The notes beneath the pieces were generated by a model. The model did not search any database. It saw only the letters and a program-made list of their open reading frames with translations, and was not told where the DNA came from. Positions 1 through 8,702 of a stretch of DNA of 64,000 bases are shown here, piece after piece (the stretch's first letter is position 1; each line of letters opens with the position of its first letter). Source of the stretch: Sphingomonas sp. Leaf412 (GTDB lineage: Bacteria; Pseudomonadota; Alphaproteobacteria; Sphingomonadales; Sphingomonadaceae); NCBI RefSeq assembly GCF_001425405.1, contig NZ_LMQP01000001.1, positions 261,582 to 325,581 on the forward strand, read 5' to 3'. The position numbers were made by a program, and so were the translations under genes.

Positions 1-145
1 GCACCTGCGCGATCGGCAGCGCGGCGTCGCCGCGCGCGACCGTGATGGTCAGCGCGGGGCCGGGCAGGTCGAACGTCCCCTGCGCCCGCGCCGGGGCGGC
101 GTGGAGGACGAGGGCGGCGAGAAGGAACAGCAGGAAGGCACGCAT
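1..145 (-). CDS. Exported protein, N-terminal fragment cut by window edge
   Basis: Reading leftwards from an ATG at 145 gives 48 residues before the window ends. The N-terminus (MRAFLLFLLAALVLHAAPARAQ) is a clear Sec signal peptide with an AxA-type cleavage site near residue 21. The mature part starts GTFDLPGPALTITVARGDAA and I do not recognise a family from so little. The gene is divergent from the FAD oxidoreductase at 358, with a 212-bp spacer that carries an inverted repeat. Function unknown. Confidence 0.6.
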   Translation of the reverse strand, partial: MRAFLLFLLAALVLHAAPARAQGTFDLPGPALTITVARGDAALPIAQV

Positions 146-241
146 CGCGGGCGGGTATAGAACGGCGGGCTCGAACGATGCCACCGCCGTTCCTGCAAAT
201 CGCACGATCCGCTCCCCCCACCCTCCGCCCCGCCCCTCCCC

Positions 242-302
242 TCCGTTCGGCCTGAGCGAAGTCGAAGGCCACGCGCACGTGCTTCGACTGCGCTCGTTAA
301 CG
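242..302. repeat. CTGAGCG-AGTCGAAG inverted repeat, copy 1
   Basis: Left arm CCGTTCGGCCTGAGCGAAG followed by TCGAAG, right arm CTTCGACTGCGCTCG at 282-296. The outer part of the right arm has diverged. It belongs with the better-preserved copies at 31445 and 36645. It lies in the divergent spacer upstream of the FAD oxidoreductase. Confidence 0.7.
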
Positions 303-357
303 CGTCCTCAACCATCCTGCGTCATTTCCCGGTCACCTGATTTGTGGGGGATGAAGG

Positions 358-1857
358 ATGGCCCAGACGGGCGATGCGGTGGACGTGGCGATCATCGGTG
401 CGGGCCCGGCGGGCCTGACCGCGGGCTATCTGTTGGCGAAGGCGGGCTATTCGGTCGCGCTGGTGGAAAAGGACCCGCACCACGTCGGCGGGATCAGCCG
501 CACCGCCAGCCACGAGGGCTTCCGCTTCGACATCGGCGGGCACCGCTTCTTCTCGCGCTCGAAGGAGGTCGTCGACCTCTGGAACGAGCTCCTTCCCGAC
601 GATTTCATCGAACGCCCGCGGATGAGCCGCATCTATTACCAGGGCAAGTTCTACAGCTACCCGCTGCGCGCGTTCGAGGCGCTGGGGAACCTGGGCGTCT
701 GGCGCTCGACCTTGTGCATGACGAGCTTCGCGAAGGCGAAGCTGTTCCCGAACCGCGACGTGAAGAGCTTCGAGGACTGGACCGTCAACGCCTTCGGAAG
801 GAAACTGTATTCGATCTTCTTCAAGACCTACACGGAAAAGGTGTGGGGCATGCCCTGCGACCAGATGAGCGCGGACTGGGCGGCGCAGCGGATCAAGGGG
901 CTCAGCCTGTGGGGCGCGGTCACCGACGGGCTGAAGCGCTCGCTCGGCCTGAACAAACGCCCCAACGACGGGATGCAGACCAAAACGCTGCTGGAAAGCT
1001 TCCGATACCCGCGCCTCGGTCCGGGCATGATGTGGGACGCCGCGCGCGACCGTATCGTGGAACGCGGCGGACGCGTGCTGATGGGGCAGGCGCTGAAGCA
1101 ATTGTCGTTCAACGACGCGACGCAGCGCTGGACCGTGTCCGCGGGCGAGGCGACGCTGAACGCCGCGCACGTCATCTCCTCGGCGCCGTTGCGCGAGCTG
1201 GCGACGCGGCTCCACCCGCTTCCCGCCGCGCTGCCGCAGGCGGCGGAGCTGAAGTATCGCGATTTCCTGACCGTCGCATTGATGGTCCGCTCGCCCGACC
1301 TGTTCCCCGACAATTGGATCTACATCCACGACGACAAGGTGAAGGTGGGGCGGATCCAGAACTTCCGCAGCTGGTCGCCCGAAATGGTGCCCGATCCCGA
1401 CATCGCGTGCGTCGGCCTGGAATATTTCTGCTTCGAAGGCGACGGCCTGTGGTCCGCCGCGGACGACGACCTCGTCGCGCTGGCGACGAAGGAGATGGCC
1501 GCGCTGGGCCTGTGCTCCCCCGACCATGTCGTCGGCGGCACCGTGGTGCGGCAGGAGAAGGCCTATCCGGTGTACGACGAGGATTACGCCGCCAACGTCG
1601 ACATGGTCCGGCGCGAGATCGAGGCGCGCTGGCCCACGCTCCACTGCGTCGGGCGCAACGGGATGCACCGCTACAACAACCAGGACCACGCGATGATGAC
1701 CGCGATGCTGACGGTCCGCAACATCCAGGCCGGCGCGCGCGTGTACGACGTGTGGGCGGTGAACGAGGACGCCGAATATCACGAAAGCGGCAACGAGGGC
1801 GAACAGGCCGCGCTCGCCAGCGTGCGCCAGGTGCCGTCGCGGCTGAAGGCCGCCTGA
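358..1857 (+). CDS. FAD-dependent amine-oxidase/UDP-galactopyranose-mutase-like oxidoreductase
   Basis: This 499-residue protein has an N-terminal dinucleotide-binding fold: IGAGPAG at residues 13-19, then an acidic residue (VEKD) about 20 residues on, which normally binds the FAD ribose. GGISRT near residue 45 and the FDIGGHRFF stretch are typical of the protoporphyrinogen-oxidase / UDP-galactopyranose-mutase group. The C-terminus has the expected second FAD contact (GRNGMHRYNNQDHAMM). There is no signal peptide, so it is cytosolic. The two downstream membrane-protein genes follow at 17 and 3 bp, so the three are probably one transcript, perhaps for modifying a sugar or lipid-linked glycan. 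The substrate cannot be read from the sequence; the family is clear, the reaction is not. Confidence 0.85.
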   Translation: MAQTGDAVDVAIIGAGPAGLTAGYLLAKAGYSVALVEKDPHHVGGISRTASHEGFRFDIGGHRFFSRSKEVVDLWNELLPDDFIERPRMSRIYYQGKFYSYPLRAFEALGNLGVWRSTLCMTSFAKAKLFPNRDVKSFEDWTVNAFGRKLYSIFFKTYTEKVWGMPCDQMSADWAAQRIKGLSLWGAVTDGLKRSLGLNKRPNDGMQTKTLLESFRYPRLGPGMMWDAARDRIVERGGRVLMGQALKQLSFNDATQRWTVSAGEATLNAAHVISSAPLRELATRLHPLPAALPQAAELKYRDFLTVALMVRSPDLFPDNWIYIHDDKVKVGRIQNFRSWSPEMVPDPDIACVGLEYFCFEGDGLWSAADDDLVALATKEMAALGLCSPDHVVGGTVVRQEKAYPVYDEDYAANVDMVRREIEARWPTLHCVGRNGMHRYNNQDHAMMTAMLTVRNIQAGARVYDVWAVNEDAEYHESGNEGEQAALASVRQVPSRLKAA

Positions 1858-1874
1858 GGCGGATCGCCGACGCC

Positions 1875-3731
1875 GTGGAAAGACCCCACCCAAACCCCTC
1901 CCCCGAAGGGGAGGGGCCGGGCTCCGTCACCCGCACGCCCCGCTCCCTGGCCCCGACGATCCTCGCCGGCTGGTTCCTCGCCGCCCTCGTCCTGCTCGCC
2001 ACGAGCGCCGGCGCCATCGCGGCGCTGCGTTTCCCCGATCCCGACGACGCGATGCGCCTGATGCAGGTGCGCGACTGGCTGGCGGGGCAAAGCTGGTGGG
2101 ACGTGGGGCAGCACCGGCTCGACGGCGGACGCTTCGCGATGCACTGGTCGCGGCTGGTCGACCTGCCCGTCGCGGGCGTCGTGCTGGCGTTCGATCCGTT
2201 GGTCGGGCGGGACGCCTCGACGCGCATCGCGATGACGGTGGTGCCGCTCGTCACCCTGCTCGCGATCATGGCGCTCGCCGCCGCGATCACGCGCCGCGTC
2301 GCGGGCGCGGCGCCCGCGCGCCTGGCGGTCCTGTTTGTCCCGCTGTCGGTGCCGATCATCTATCAGGCGCGGCCGATGCGGATCGACCACCACGGGTGGC
2401 AGATCGTGCTGGCGCTCGTCGCGGTGCTGGCGCTGCTGGGGCGGCCCACGCCGCGGCGCGGCGCGCTGGCGGGCCTCGCGCTCGCGACGCTGCTGACCGT
2501 GTCGCTGGAAGGATTGCCGATCGCCGCCGCGATCGCGGGTGTCGCCGCGCTCGCCTGGGCGCTCGATCCGCGGCGCGGCGGCTTCCTCGCCGCCCTGGGG
2601 GCGACGCTGGCCGGGGCGGCGGCGCTGCTCCACCTCGCGACCCGCGGTCCCGGCTGGGCGACGCCCGCCTGCGACGCGGTCGCGCCCGCCTGGCTCGCCG
2701 CGCTGGCGATCGCGGGCATCGGCGTCGCGGCGGCCACCGCTGTCGCGTACCGCACCGTCGCCCTGCGGCTGGCCTCGCTGGCTCTGGTCGGCGGGGCGAG
2801 CGCCGCCGGGCTCGTCGCGCTCGCGCCCGATTGCCTGTCGGGGCCGTTCGCGACCCTGCCGACGATCGTGTATCGATTATGGTATCTGTGCGTGCGCGAG
2901 GGCCGCCCGTTGTGGGAACAGATGCCCGCCTGGGCGGTGATGACGATCGGACTGCCGCTGGCGGGGCTGGTCGGGACGATCGGCGCGCTGCGCGAGCGGC
3001 GCGGCGCCCGCCGGACGCGCTGGGCGATCCTGCTCACGCTCCTGCTCGCCGCCACGCTGCTGGCGTTGCTGGTCAATCGCGCGGGCGCGACCGCCAATGC
3101 GCTCGCCGTTCCGGGCGCGGCGGTCCTGCTCCAGCGCCTGCTGGCGCGCGCCCGCGCGGTGCCGCGCGCGGTCCCCCGGACGCTGGCGACCGCCGGCGCC
3201 CTGCTCGCCGCCTCGCCGGGGCAGGCGGGCGCGATCCTCCTGACGCTCGCCAACACGGTCGATTCGCCGGAAGGCCGCGCCGCGCGCGTCAACGACTGGC
3301 ATCGCCGCCCGTGCGCCGACTTCACCGATGCGCGCGTACTGGCGCGGCTCGGCGCGACGACCGTCTTCGCGCCGATCGACATCTCCCCCGACATCGTCGC
3401 CACCACCCCGCTTCATGCGATCGCGGGCGGCTATCACCGCAATGCCGCCGCGATGGCACGCGTGATGGAGGGGTTCACCGCTGCGCCCGACGCGGCGAAG
3501 GTCGCGATCGCCGCGACGGGGGCCAGCCACGTCGTCGCCTGTCCGGGACTGAACGAAACCGATCTGTACCGCCAGGCCGCGCCCGACGGCCTGTGGTCGC
3601 GGCTCGAACGCGGGGAGCGGATCGCGTGGCTGCGCCAGGTGCCGATGCCCGGCCCCGTCCTGGCGTGGCGCATCGTTCCCGATCGCGCGGCGCGCGTCAT
3701 CCCCTTGCGGGAAGGGCCTCCCCCGCCGTAG
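1875..3731 (+). CDS. Large polytopic membrane protein, GT-C glycosyltransferase-like
   Basis: A 618-residue protein with about ten or more hydrophobic helices. After the first helix comes a loop with DPDDAMRL (residues about 55-62), then MHWSRLVDLP and later RIDHHGW. Acidic pairs in the first external loop are a hallmark of GT-C enzymes that use polyprenyl-linked sugars, so I suggest that class without claiming a substrate. The only plausible start before the first helix is GTG at 1875, which places an intergenic palindrome inside the coding sequence (peptide PHPNPSPEGEG). The true start may therefore differ. It sits between the FAD oxidoreductase and another membrane protein 3 bp downstream. 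Confidence 0.75.
   Translation: MERPHPNPSPEGEGPGSVTRTPRSLAPTILAGWFLAALVLLATSAGAIAALRFPDPDDAMRLMQVRDWLAGQSWWDVGQHRLDGGRFAMHWSRLVDLPVAGVVLAFDPLVGRDASTRIAMTVVPLVTLLAIMALAAAITRRVAGAAPARLAVLFVPLSVPIIYQARPMRIDHHGWQIVLALVAVLALLGRPTPRRGALAGLALATLLTVSLEGLPIAAAIAGVAALAWALDPRRGGFLAALGATLAGAAALLHLATRGPGWATPACDAVAPAWLAALAIAGIGVAAATAVAYRTVALRLASLALVGGASAAGLVALAPDCLSGPFATLPTIVYRLWYLCVREGRPLWEQMPAWAVMTIGLPLAGLVGTIGALRERRGARRTRWAILLTLLLAATLLALLVNRAGATANALAVPGAAVLLQRLLARARAVPRAVPRTLATAGALLAASPGQAGAILLTLANTVDSPEGRAARVNDWHRRPCADFTDARVLARLGATTVFAPIDISPDIVATTPLHAIAGGYHRNAAAMARVMEGFTAAPDAAKVAIAATGASHVVACPGLNETDLYRQAAPDGLWSRLERGERIAWLRQVPMPGPVLAWRIVPDRAARVIPLREGPPPP
1895..1916. repeat. GC-rich palindrome within predicted 5' end of membrane gene
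   Basis: Perfect 9-bp arms CCCCTCCCC (1895-1903) and GGGGAGGGG (1908-1916) around a CGAA loop. This is a common intergenic palindrome type in high-GC proteobacteria, here read through by the membrane gene if GTG 1875 is the start. Confidence 0.8.
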
Positions 3732-3734
3732 GGC

Positions 3735-5417
3735 GTGGCCATGCAGGCACGACGCGAGCCGGATACCGCGCCGCTCCATTGGTGGCAGACGCGCTGGTTC
3801 GTGATCGCGGCGACGCTGCTGGCGTGCGTGCCCCTCCTGCTGCCCGACATCGCGCCGATCGTCGATTTGCCCGGCCACATGGGGCGCTACCGCGTCCAGC
3901 TGGATCGCGGCGCGCATCCGTGGCTGGCGGAATGGTATGATTTCGACTGGTCGCTGATCGGCAACCTCGGCGTCGACCTGCTGATCGAGCCGCTGGCGCC
4001 GCTGATCGGGCTGGAACCCGCGGTTAAGCTGATCGTGATGGCGATCCCCGCGCTGACCGTCGCGGGCCTGCTGCTGATCGCGCGGGAGGTGCACGGCCGC
4101 ATCCCCCCCACCGCCCTGTTCGCGCTCCCGCTCGCCTACGGCTATCCGTTCCAGTTCGGGTTCGTGAACTTCGCGCTGTCGATGGCCTTGGCGCTGTGCC
4201 TGTTCGCGCTGTGGCTGAACCTGGCGCGGCGCGGGCGGCTGGCGCTGCGCGCCGCCCTGTTCGTGCCGCTGTCGTGCCTGCTGTGGGTGTGCCACACGTT
4301 CGGCTGGGGCGTGCTGGGCGTCCTGGCCTTTTCGAGCGAGATGATCCGCCAGCACGACCTGCGCGGTACGAAGGCGAGCGGGCACTGGATCGAAAGCTGG
4401 GTACGCGCCGGCCTGGGCTGCGTCCCGCTGGCCCTGCCCATGGTGCTGATGGTCGCGTGGCGCTCGGGCGCCGACGTGACCGGGCAGACCGCGGACTTCT
4501 TCTACTGGCGGACGAAGATCGCGTGGCTGTTGATGAGCCTGCGGGACCGCTGGCTGTGGTTCGACGTCGCCGGAATGGCGGTCCTGTACCTCGTCCTGTT
4601 CAAGGCGGTGCGCGATCCCCGGCTCGGCTATTCGCGCCACCTGGGCCTGTCCGCGCTGTTCATCCTGGCGGTCTACATCCTGTTGCCGCGCATCGTGTTC
4701 GGCTCGGCCTATGCCGACATGCGGCTGGCGCCCTACCTGCTGGCGTTCGCGATCATCGCGATCCGGCCGCAGCCGGGGGCGACGATCCGCCACGCCGCGA
4801 TATGGGCGATGCTGGGCCTGGCCTTCTTCCTCGTGCGCATCGGCGCGCAGACCGTCAGCTACGCGCGCTTCGCCGACGATTACCGGCAGGAACTGGCGGC
4901 GCTGGACCACGTCCCCGTCGGCGCGCGGCTCATCAGCTTCGTCGGGCACAATTGCCGCAACGACTGGCGCATGTCGCGGCTGGAACATCTGCCCGCGCTC
5001 GCGCTGGAACGGCGGCTGGCCTACACCGACGATCAATGGTCGATGGCGGGCGGGCAGCTGATGACCACGCGCTATGCGGCCGCGGGCGGCTTCTCGCACG
5101 ATCCGACGCAATTGGTGACGGCGCAGCGGTGCCGCGGCGAATGGTGGCGGCCCGTCGATTACGCGCTGGCCCGCTTCCCGCGCGCGGCGTTCGACTATGT
5201 GTGGCTGATCCGCCCGCCGACGTACCAGGAGCGCTTCATCCCCGACCTGAAGCCGGTGTGGCGGTCTCCCGACAGCAACTCCGTCCTGTACCGCGTCGAC
5301 CGCTCGATCCCGCCGGTGGAGGCGACCGACGAGGAACTGGGCATCCCCGCCTATATCGTCGAATTCATCCGCCGCCGCCGCGAGGCACTGATCCGCGCGG
5401 GCGTCATCACGAACTGA
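3735..5417 (+). CDS. Polytopic membrane protein, possible GT-C family
   Basis: A protein of about 560 residues with a hydrophobic helix near residues 16-36, then an external loop with DLPGHMGRYRVQLD, and roughly ten further membrane segments before a soluble C-terminal region of about 170 residues. GTG at 3735 and ATG at 3741 are both possible starts; the ATG gives MQARREPD and I cannot separate them. It begins 3 bp after the preceding membrane gene and runs 11 bp into the convergent FemAB-like gene. The layout (helix, long acidic first loop, C-terminal periplasmic domain) resembles GT-C glycosyltransferases, but no catalytic motif can be assigned with certainty. Confidence 0.75.
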   Translation: MAMQARREPDTAPLHWWQTRWFVIAATLLACVPLLLPDIAPIVDLPGHMGRYRVQLDRGAHPWLAEWYDFDWSLIGNLGVDLLIEPLAPLIGLEPAVKLIVMAIPALTVAGLLLIAREVHGRIPPTALFALPLAYGYPFQFGFVNFALSMALALCLFALWLNLARRGRLALRAALFVPLSCLLWVCHTFGWGVLGVLAFSSEMIRQHDLRGTKASGHWIESWVRAGLGCVPLALPMVLMVAWRSGADVTGQTADFFYWRTKIAWLLMSLRDRWLWFDVAGMAVLYLVLFKAVRDPRLGYSRHLGLSALFILAVYILLPRIVFGSAYADMRLAPYLLAFAIIAIRPQPGATIRHAAIWAMLGLAFFLVRIGAQTVSYARFADDYRQELAALDHVPVGARLISFVGHNCRNDWRMSRLEHLPALALERRLAYTDDQWSMAGGQLMTTRYAAAGGFSHDPTQLVTAQRCRGEWWRPVDYALARFPRAAFDYVWLIRPPTYQERFIPDLKPVWRSPDSNSVLYRVDRSIPPVEATDEELGIPAYIVEFIRRRREALIRAGVITN

Positions 5418-6543
5418 CCCTCCTGAACGGCGTCATCTGCGCCAGCACCGCCTGATCCTGCTCCACCGCCTCGCGCTCGCGCTGGAGGAACCCCGCCACC
5501 GCGCGGCGGAAATTGGGGTCGGGGATGAAATGCGCCGACCATGTCGGCACCGGGGCATAGCCGCGCGCCAATTTGTGCTCCCCCTGCGCCCCCGCCTCCA
5601 CCCGCGCCAGACCGCGCGCGATCGCGGCGTCGATCGCCTGGTAATAGCACAGCTCGAAATGCAGGAACGGCACCTCCTCGGTACAGCCCCAGTAGCGCCC
5701 GTACAGCGCGTCGCCCCCGATCAGGTTCAGCGCGCCCGCCACCGGCCGCCCGTCGCGCTCGGCAAGGATCAGCAGCACGCGATCCCCCAGCGCCTCGCCC
5801 AGCATCGGGAAGAACGCGCGCGTCAGGTACGGCTGCCCCCATTTGCGCGCCCCGGTATCCTGATAGAATGCCCAGAACGCCGCCCATTCGCGCGCGCCGA
5901 TCTCAGCCCCCGCCAGGTGCCGGATCGTCAGGCCCTCGACCGCCGCGGCGCGCTCCTTGCGGATCGCCTTGCGCTTGCGGCTCGACAGGTCGGCCAGGAA
6001 ATCCTCGAACCCGGCATAGCCGCGATTGGCCCAGTGGAACTGCGTCCCCTCGCGCACCAGCCACCCCGCCGCCTCGAACGCGGGCAGCTGCGCCTCCTCC
6101 ACGAAGGTCGCATGCGCGCTCGACAGGCCGTGCCGCTCCACCACCGCTTCCAGCGCGGCGAGCAGCGACGGCGCGGCGGCGGGATCGCGCAGCAGCAGCC
6201 GCGGGCCGGGAACGGGGGTGAAGGGCGCCGCGATCTGCAACTTGGGATAATAGGCACCCCCCGCCCGCTCCCACGCATCGGCCCAGCCGTGGTCGAACAC
6301 ATATTCGCCCTGGCTGTGCGACTTGGCATAGGCGGGGGCGACCGCCGCGGGCCTGCCGTCCGCGCCGTCGACCACGACGGGCACCGGCTGCCACCCGCTC
6401 CGCCCCCCGACGCCCCCCGACGCCTCCAGCGCCGACAGGAAGGCGTGCCCGACGAACGGGTTGCCCGCCCCGGCGCAGGCGTCCCAGTCGGCGGCGGGGA
6501 TGCTGGCGACGCCATCGGCGATACGCGCGGTGAGTGGTGTCAT
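5407..6543 (-). CDS. FemAB-like GNAT-fold protein, DUF482/COG3146 family
   Basis: A 378-residue cytosolic protein that matches the peptidoglycan biosynthesis/recognition family PF04339. Recognisable conserved pieces are GNPFVGHAFLSALE near residue 27, EYVFDHGWADAWERAGG near 100, YYPKLQIAAPFTPVPG just after, and the C-terminal GALNLIGGDALYGRYWGC and HFELCYYQAIDAAI blocks. Family members are predicted double-GNAT acyl or aminoacyl transferases; the real substrate is unknown. ATG 6543 is the natural start. It converges on the membrane gene to its left with an 11-bp overlap and is preceded by dps, 32 bp upstream on the same strand. Confidence 0.9.
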   Translation of the reverse strand: MTPLTARIADGVASIPAADWDACAGAGNPFVGHAFLSALEASGGVGGRSGWQPVPVVVDGADGRPAAVAPAYAKSHSQGEYVFDHGWADAWERAGGAYYPKLQIAAPFTPVPGPRLLLRDPAAAPSLLAALEAVVERHGLSSAHATFVEEAQLPAFEAAGWLVREGTQFHWANRGYAGFEDFLADLSSRKRKAIRKERAAAVEGLTIRHLAGAEIGAREWAAFWAFYQDTGARKWGQPYLTRAFFPMLGEALGDRVLLILAERDGRPVAGALNLIGGDALYGRYWGCTEEVPFLHFELCYYQAIDAAIARGLARVEAGAQGEHKLARGYAPVPTWSAHFIPDPNFRRAVAGFLQREREAVEQDQAVLAQMTPFRRVSS

Positions 6544-6575
6544 CGCGCCTTATGTAGGATGCGCGCGCCCATGCG

Positions 6576-7106
6576 TCAGCCCTTGCGGCTGGCCTCGAAC
6601 AGGAACCACGCGCGTTCCTCCGCCTGGTCGGTCCATTCGTCGACGATGCCGCTGGTGGCATTGTCCTTCGCCTCGTCCGCGGCGTCCTTCACCTCGCGGA
6701 ACCGCTCCACCAGCTTCAGGTTGTCGTCGCGCAGTTCGGACAGCATGTCCTCGGGCGAGACGAAGTCGCGGTCGTTGTCGACGATCGACTGGCGCCGCGT
6801 GATGTCGCCGATCGAGCGCAGCGTGGTGTTGCCGGTCTTGCGCACCCGCTCCGCGATGGCATCGGTCACGCCCAGGATCTGCGCCGCCTGGTCGTCCATC
6901 AACAGGTGATAGTCGCGGAAATGCGGCCCGGACACGTGCCAGTGGAAATTCTTCGTCTTCAGGTACAGCGCGAAACAGTCCGCCAGCGAAGCGTTCAGCG
7001 CGTCGGCGACGCTGCGCGTGTCGTTGCGGGCGAGATCGGTCGGGGTCTTCAGCGCGGGATTGATGTCGGCCACGGGTTCGGCTCCGTCGAATGATAACGG
7101 CCGCAT
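6576..7106 (-). CDS. dps: Dps-family DNA-protecting ferritin-like protein
   Basis: A 176-residue four-helix protein. NFHWHVSGPHF (residues 53-63) and DYHLLMDDQ (65-73) are the Dps ferroxidase signature, supplying H55, H67 and D71. The acidic residue usually found four positions after that aspartate is alanine here, as I recall from other sphingomonad Dps proteins. Expected role: iron oxidation and storage and protection of DNA from peroxide in a dodecamer. I chose ATG 7106 (MRPLSFDG); an upstream ATG at 7139 would add an atypical arginine-rich leader. Transcribed in the same direction as the FemAB-like gene. Confidence 0.92.
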   Translation of the reverse strand: MRPLSFDGAEPVADINPALKTPTDLARNDTRSVADALNASLADCFALYLKTKNFHWHVSGPHFRDYHLLMDDQAAQILGVTDAIAERVRKTGNTTLRSIGDITRRQSIVDNDRDFVSPEDMLSELRDDNLKLVERFREVKDAADEAKDNATSGIVDEWTDQAEERAWFLFEASRKG

Positions 7107-7163
7107 AACGATCCCCGCACGGAATCGCTCCCGCCCCATCGCTCCCGCTCCGGCCGCGCCGGA

Positions 7164-7727
7164 TCAGATCAGCCGTACCGCCGACAGGCCCATGACGACG
7201 CCCGCCAGCGTCAGCACGATTCCCGCGCCGATCCGGACTCCACGCAGCGGCAGCGCCAGCCACGCACGCTCCCCCATCGTGGCCGCCGCCGCGCCGACCA
7301 GCGCCGCGCCCAGCGTCGCTCCCACCGCCGCCGCCCATGGCAGGTCCGTCCGCGCCGCCAGCGCGGCGACGACGAACTGCATCCGGTCGCCGAACGCCAT
7401 GATGAACAGGCCCAGGAACGCGGTGACCGGCCCCGGCAACCGCCACCGCGCCAGCGTCTCGGGCCGCGCGACGCGCCATCCGGTACCCAGCCCCGCCAAT
7501 ACCAGCGCAAGCGCCAGCAGCAGCAGTTTCGCCTCCGGCGTCAGGAACGCGGCGACCGTCAGCCCCGCGACCACCCCGATCGCGTAATTGGCCGCGAGCG
7601 CGAGGACCAGCGCCACGATCGTCGTCGCCCGCCCCAGCCGATCGGCCAGGATCGCGGCGAGCCACGGCGTCCGGTCCGACGCCTGCGTGATCGCGCCGAG
7701 CACCAGCGCGGCCATCAGCGCGTCCAT
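7164..7727 (-). CDS. TMEM165/GDT1 (UPF0016) family membrane protein with altered motifs
   Basis: A 187-residue protein with about six hydrophobic segments in two halves, the layout of the GDT1/TMEM165/MntX family of Mn2+/Ca2+ exporters. The family signature E-x-G-D-[KR]-[TS] occurs twice in active members. Here the first repeat reads QASDRT (residues 15-20) and the second AFGDRM, so both glutamates are missing and one glycine is serine. This makes ordinary cation transport doubtful. Start ATG 7727 lies 4 bp after the stop of the 100-residue gene upstream, so the two are probably co-transcribed. Confidence 0.75.
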   Translation of the reverse strand: MDALMAALVLGAITQASDRTPWLAAILADRLGRATTIVALVLALAANYAIGVVAGLTVAAFLTPEAKLLLLALALVLAGLGTGWRVARPETLARWRLPGPVTAFLGLFIMAFGDRMQFVVAALAARTDLPWAAAVGATLGAALVGAAAATMGERAWLALPLRGVRIGAGIVLTLAGVVMGLSAVRLI

Positions 7728-7731
7728 GATG

Positions 7732-8034
7732 TCAGGCGGCGAACCGCACCGAACAGGCCGCGGCGAAGGCGGCGGACGCGGCCTCGTCCTGCCGTTCGCA
7801 CGCCACCGCCTCCTGCAACATCGCCAGCCAGCCGTGGACCAGCGCGCCATGCTCGCCCCGCGCCAGCGCGCCTTCCAGCATGTGCGCGACCTTCACCGCG
7901 GGCAGCATCCGGTGCGCCGACGCGATCGCGCGGATGCGATCGACCTCCACCGCGACGCCGCGCGGGCCCCCGCGCCACTCGATCGCGCCGATCCGCCGCA
8001 CCAGGTCCGCCTTCACCTCCGTCGTACCGATCAT
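7732..8034 (-). CDS. Conserved small protein of unknown function
   Basis: A 100-residue, mostly helical protein (MIGTTEVKADLVRRIGAIEW at the start, CERQDEAASAAFAAACSVRFAA at the end) without signal peptide, membrane helix or a motif I recognise. Third-position GC is high, as in real genes here, and its stop is only 4 bp before the GDT1-like start, which supports translation. It may be functionally tied to that membrane protein, but this is inference from spacing only. Confidence 0.6.
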   Translation of the reverse strand: MIGTTEVKADLVRRIGAIEWRGGPRGVAVEVDRIRAIASAHRMLPAVKVAHMLEGALARGEHGALVHGWLAMLQEAVACERQDEAASAAFAAACSVRFAA

Positions 8035-8183
8035 GGCGCATCCTCCTGCCGTGACCCTGCGCCGCGGCGGGTAAAGGCGGGGTAAAGCTTGACTCGCGGC
8101 GACGCGTACGCCATGCGCCCGGCCCTGTGTGGCGGCGGGGAAACCCTCGTCGCCCTTTCGTTTTCACCTGTCAGGAATTGGTC

Positions 8184-8351
8184 ATGGCAAAGCCGACCAC
8201 GGTAAAGATCAAGCTCGTCAGCTCCGCGGACACCGGCTTCTTCTACGTCACGAAGAAGAACCCGCGGACGAAGACCGAGAAGCTGAGCTTCAGCAAGTAC
8301 GATCCCGTCGTGCGCAAGCACGTCGAGTTCAAGGAAGCGAAGATCAAGTGA
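8184..8351 (+). CDS. rpmG: 50S ribosomal protein L33
   Basis: A complete 55-residue L33 beginning [20 protein letters not shown], with the usual [21 protein letters not shown] core. It lacks the cysteine pairs of the zinc-binding form, so it is the C-minus type normal in proteobacteria. ATG 8184 is preceded by AGGAATTGGTC (8173-8183), a usable ribosome binding site. It stands alone, with 351 non-coding bases downstream made of palindromic repeats. Confidence 0.97.
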   Translation: MAKPTTVKIKLVSSADTGFFYVTKKNPRTKTEKLSFSKYDPVVRKHVEFKEAKIK

Positions 8352-8361
8352 TCCAACGAGT

Positions 8362-8514
8362 CGCGTAGCGACCGTTGGATCATCCCGGCGAAGGCCGGGA
8401 TCCAGAATTCAAGGGCGCGTAGCGACCGTTGGATCATCCCAGCGAAGGCCGGGATCCAGGATTCAAGGGCGCGTAGCGACCGTCGGGTCATCCCGGCGAA
8501 GGCCGGGATCGAGA
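8362..8514. repeat. Tandem 54-bp repeat, three copies, each with a REP-like palindrome
   Basis: Unit 1 at 8362-8415, unit 2 at 8416-8469, and a partial unit 3 from 8470 to about 8514. Each begins CGCGTAGCGACCGT and holds the dyad ATCCCGGC / GCCGGGAT around a short loop (one centre base differs in unit 2). Units 1 and 2 differ at very few positions, so the duplication looks recent. It lies just after rpmG and may double as its transcript end. Confidence 0.9.
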
Positions 8515-8565
8515 GCCGCGGGCGGCAACGCCTCGCGGCTTTTGCCGTTTCGATCCGACGCCCTG

Positions 8566-8655
8566 CCCTCACCCTTCCGCGGCTTCGCCGCTCCCTCCCT
8601 CTCCCAACGGGAGAGGGAAGGGGCCCGCCGCCGAAGGCGGTGGGAAGGGTGAGGG
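8566..8655. repeat. Long imperfect inverted repeat
   Basis: Outer arms CCCTCACCCTTCC (8566-8578) and GGAAGGGTGAGGG (8643-8655) match perfectly; inside them are further nested short palindromes (CTCTCCC/GGGAGAG and CCGCCG/CGGCGG). This is a widespread intergenic palindrome type in sphingomonads and related bacteria. Together with the 54-bp repeats it fills the gap between rpmG and divK; I see no gene in 8352-8702. Confidence 0.85.
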
Positions 8656-8702
8656 CGGCCCGTTGGCTCGCTCCCGTCCGCCACGAACGGACAGCCCCAA
8701 CC

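Noticed and set aside
2877..5111. 744-codon open frame opposite the membrane proteins
   Set aside because: Arginine/glutamine-rich shadow of two clear membrane genes on the plus strand; typical of high-GC DNA.
8566..8655. CRISPR-like repeat array
   Set aside because: Repeats are palindromic and directly abutting at 54 bp without unique spacers, so not CRISPR.
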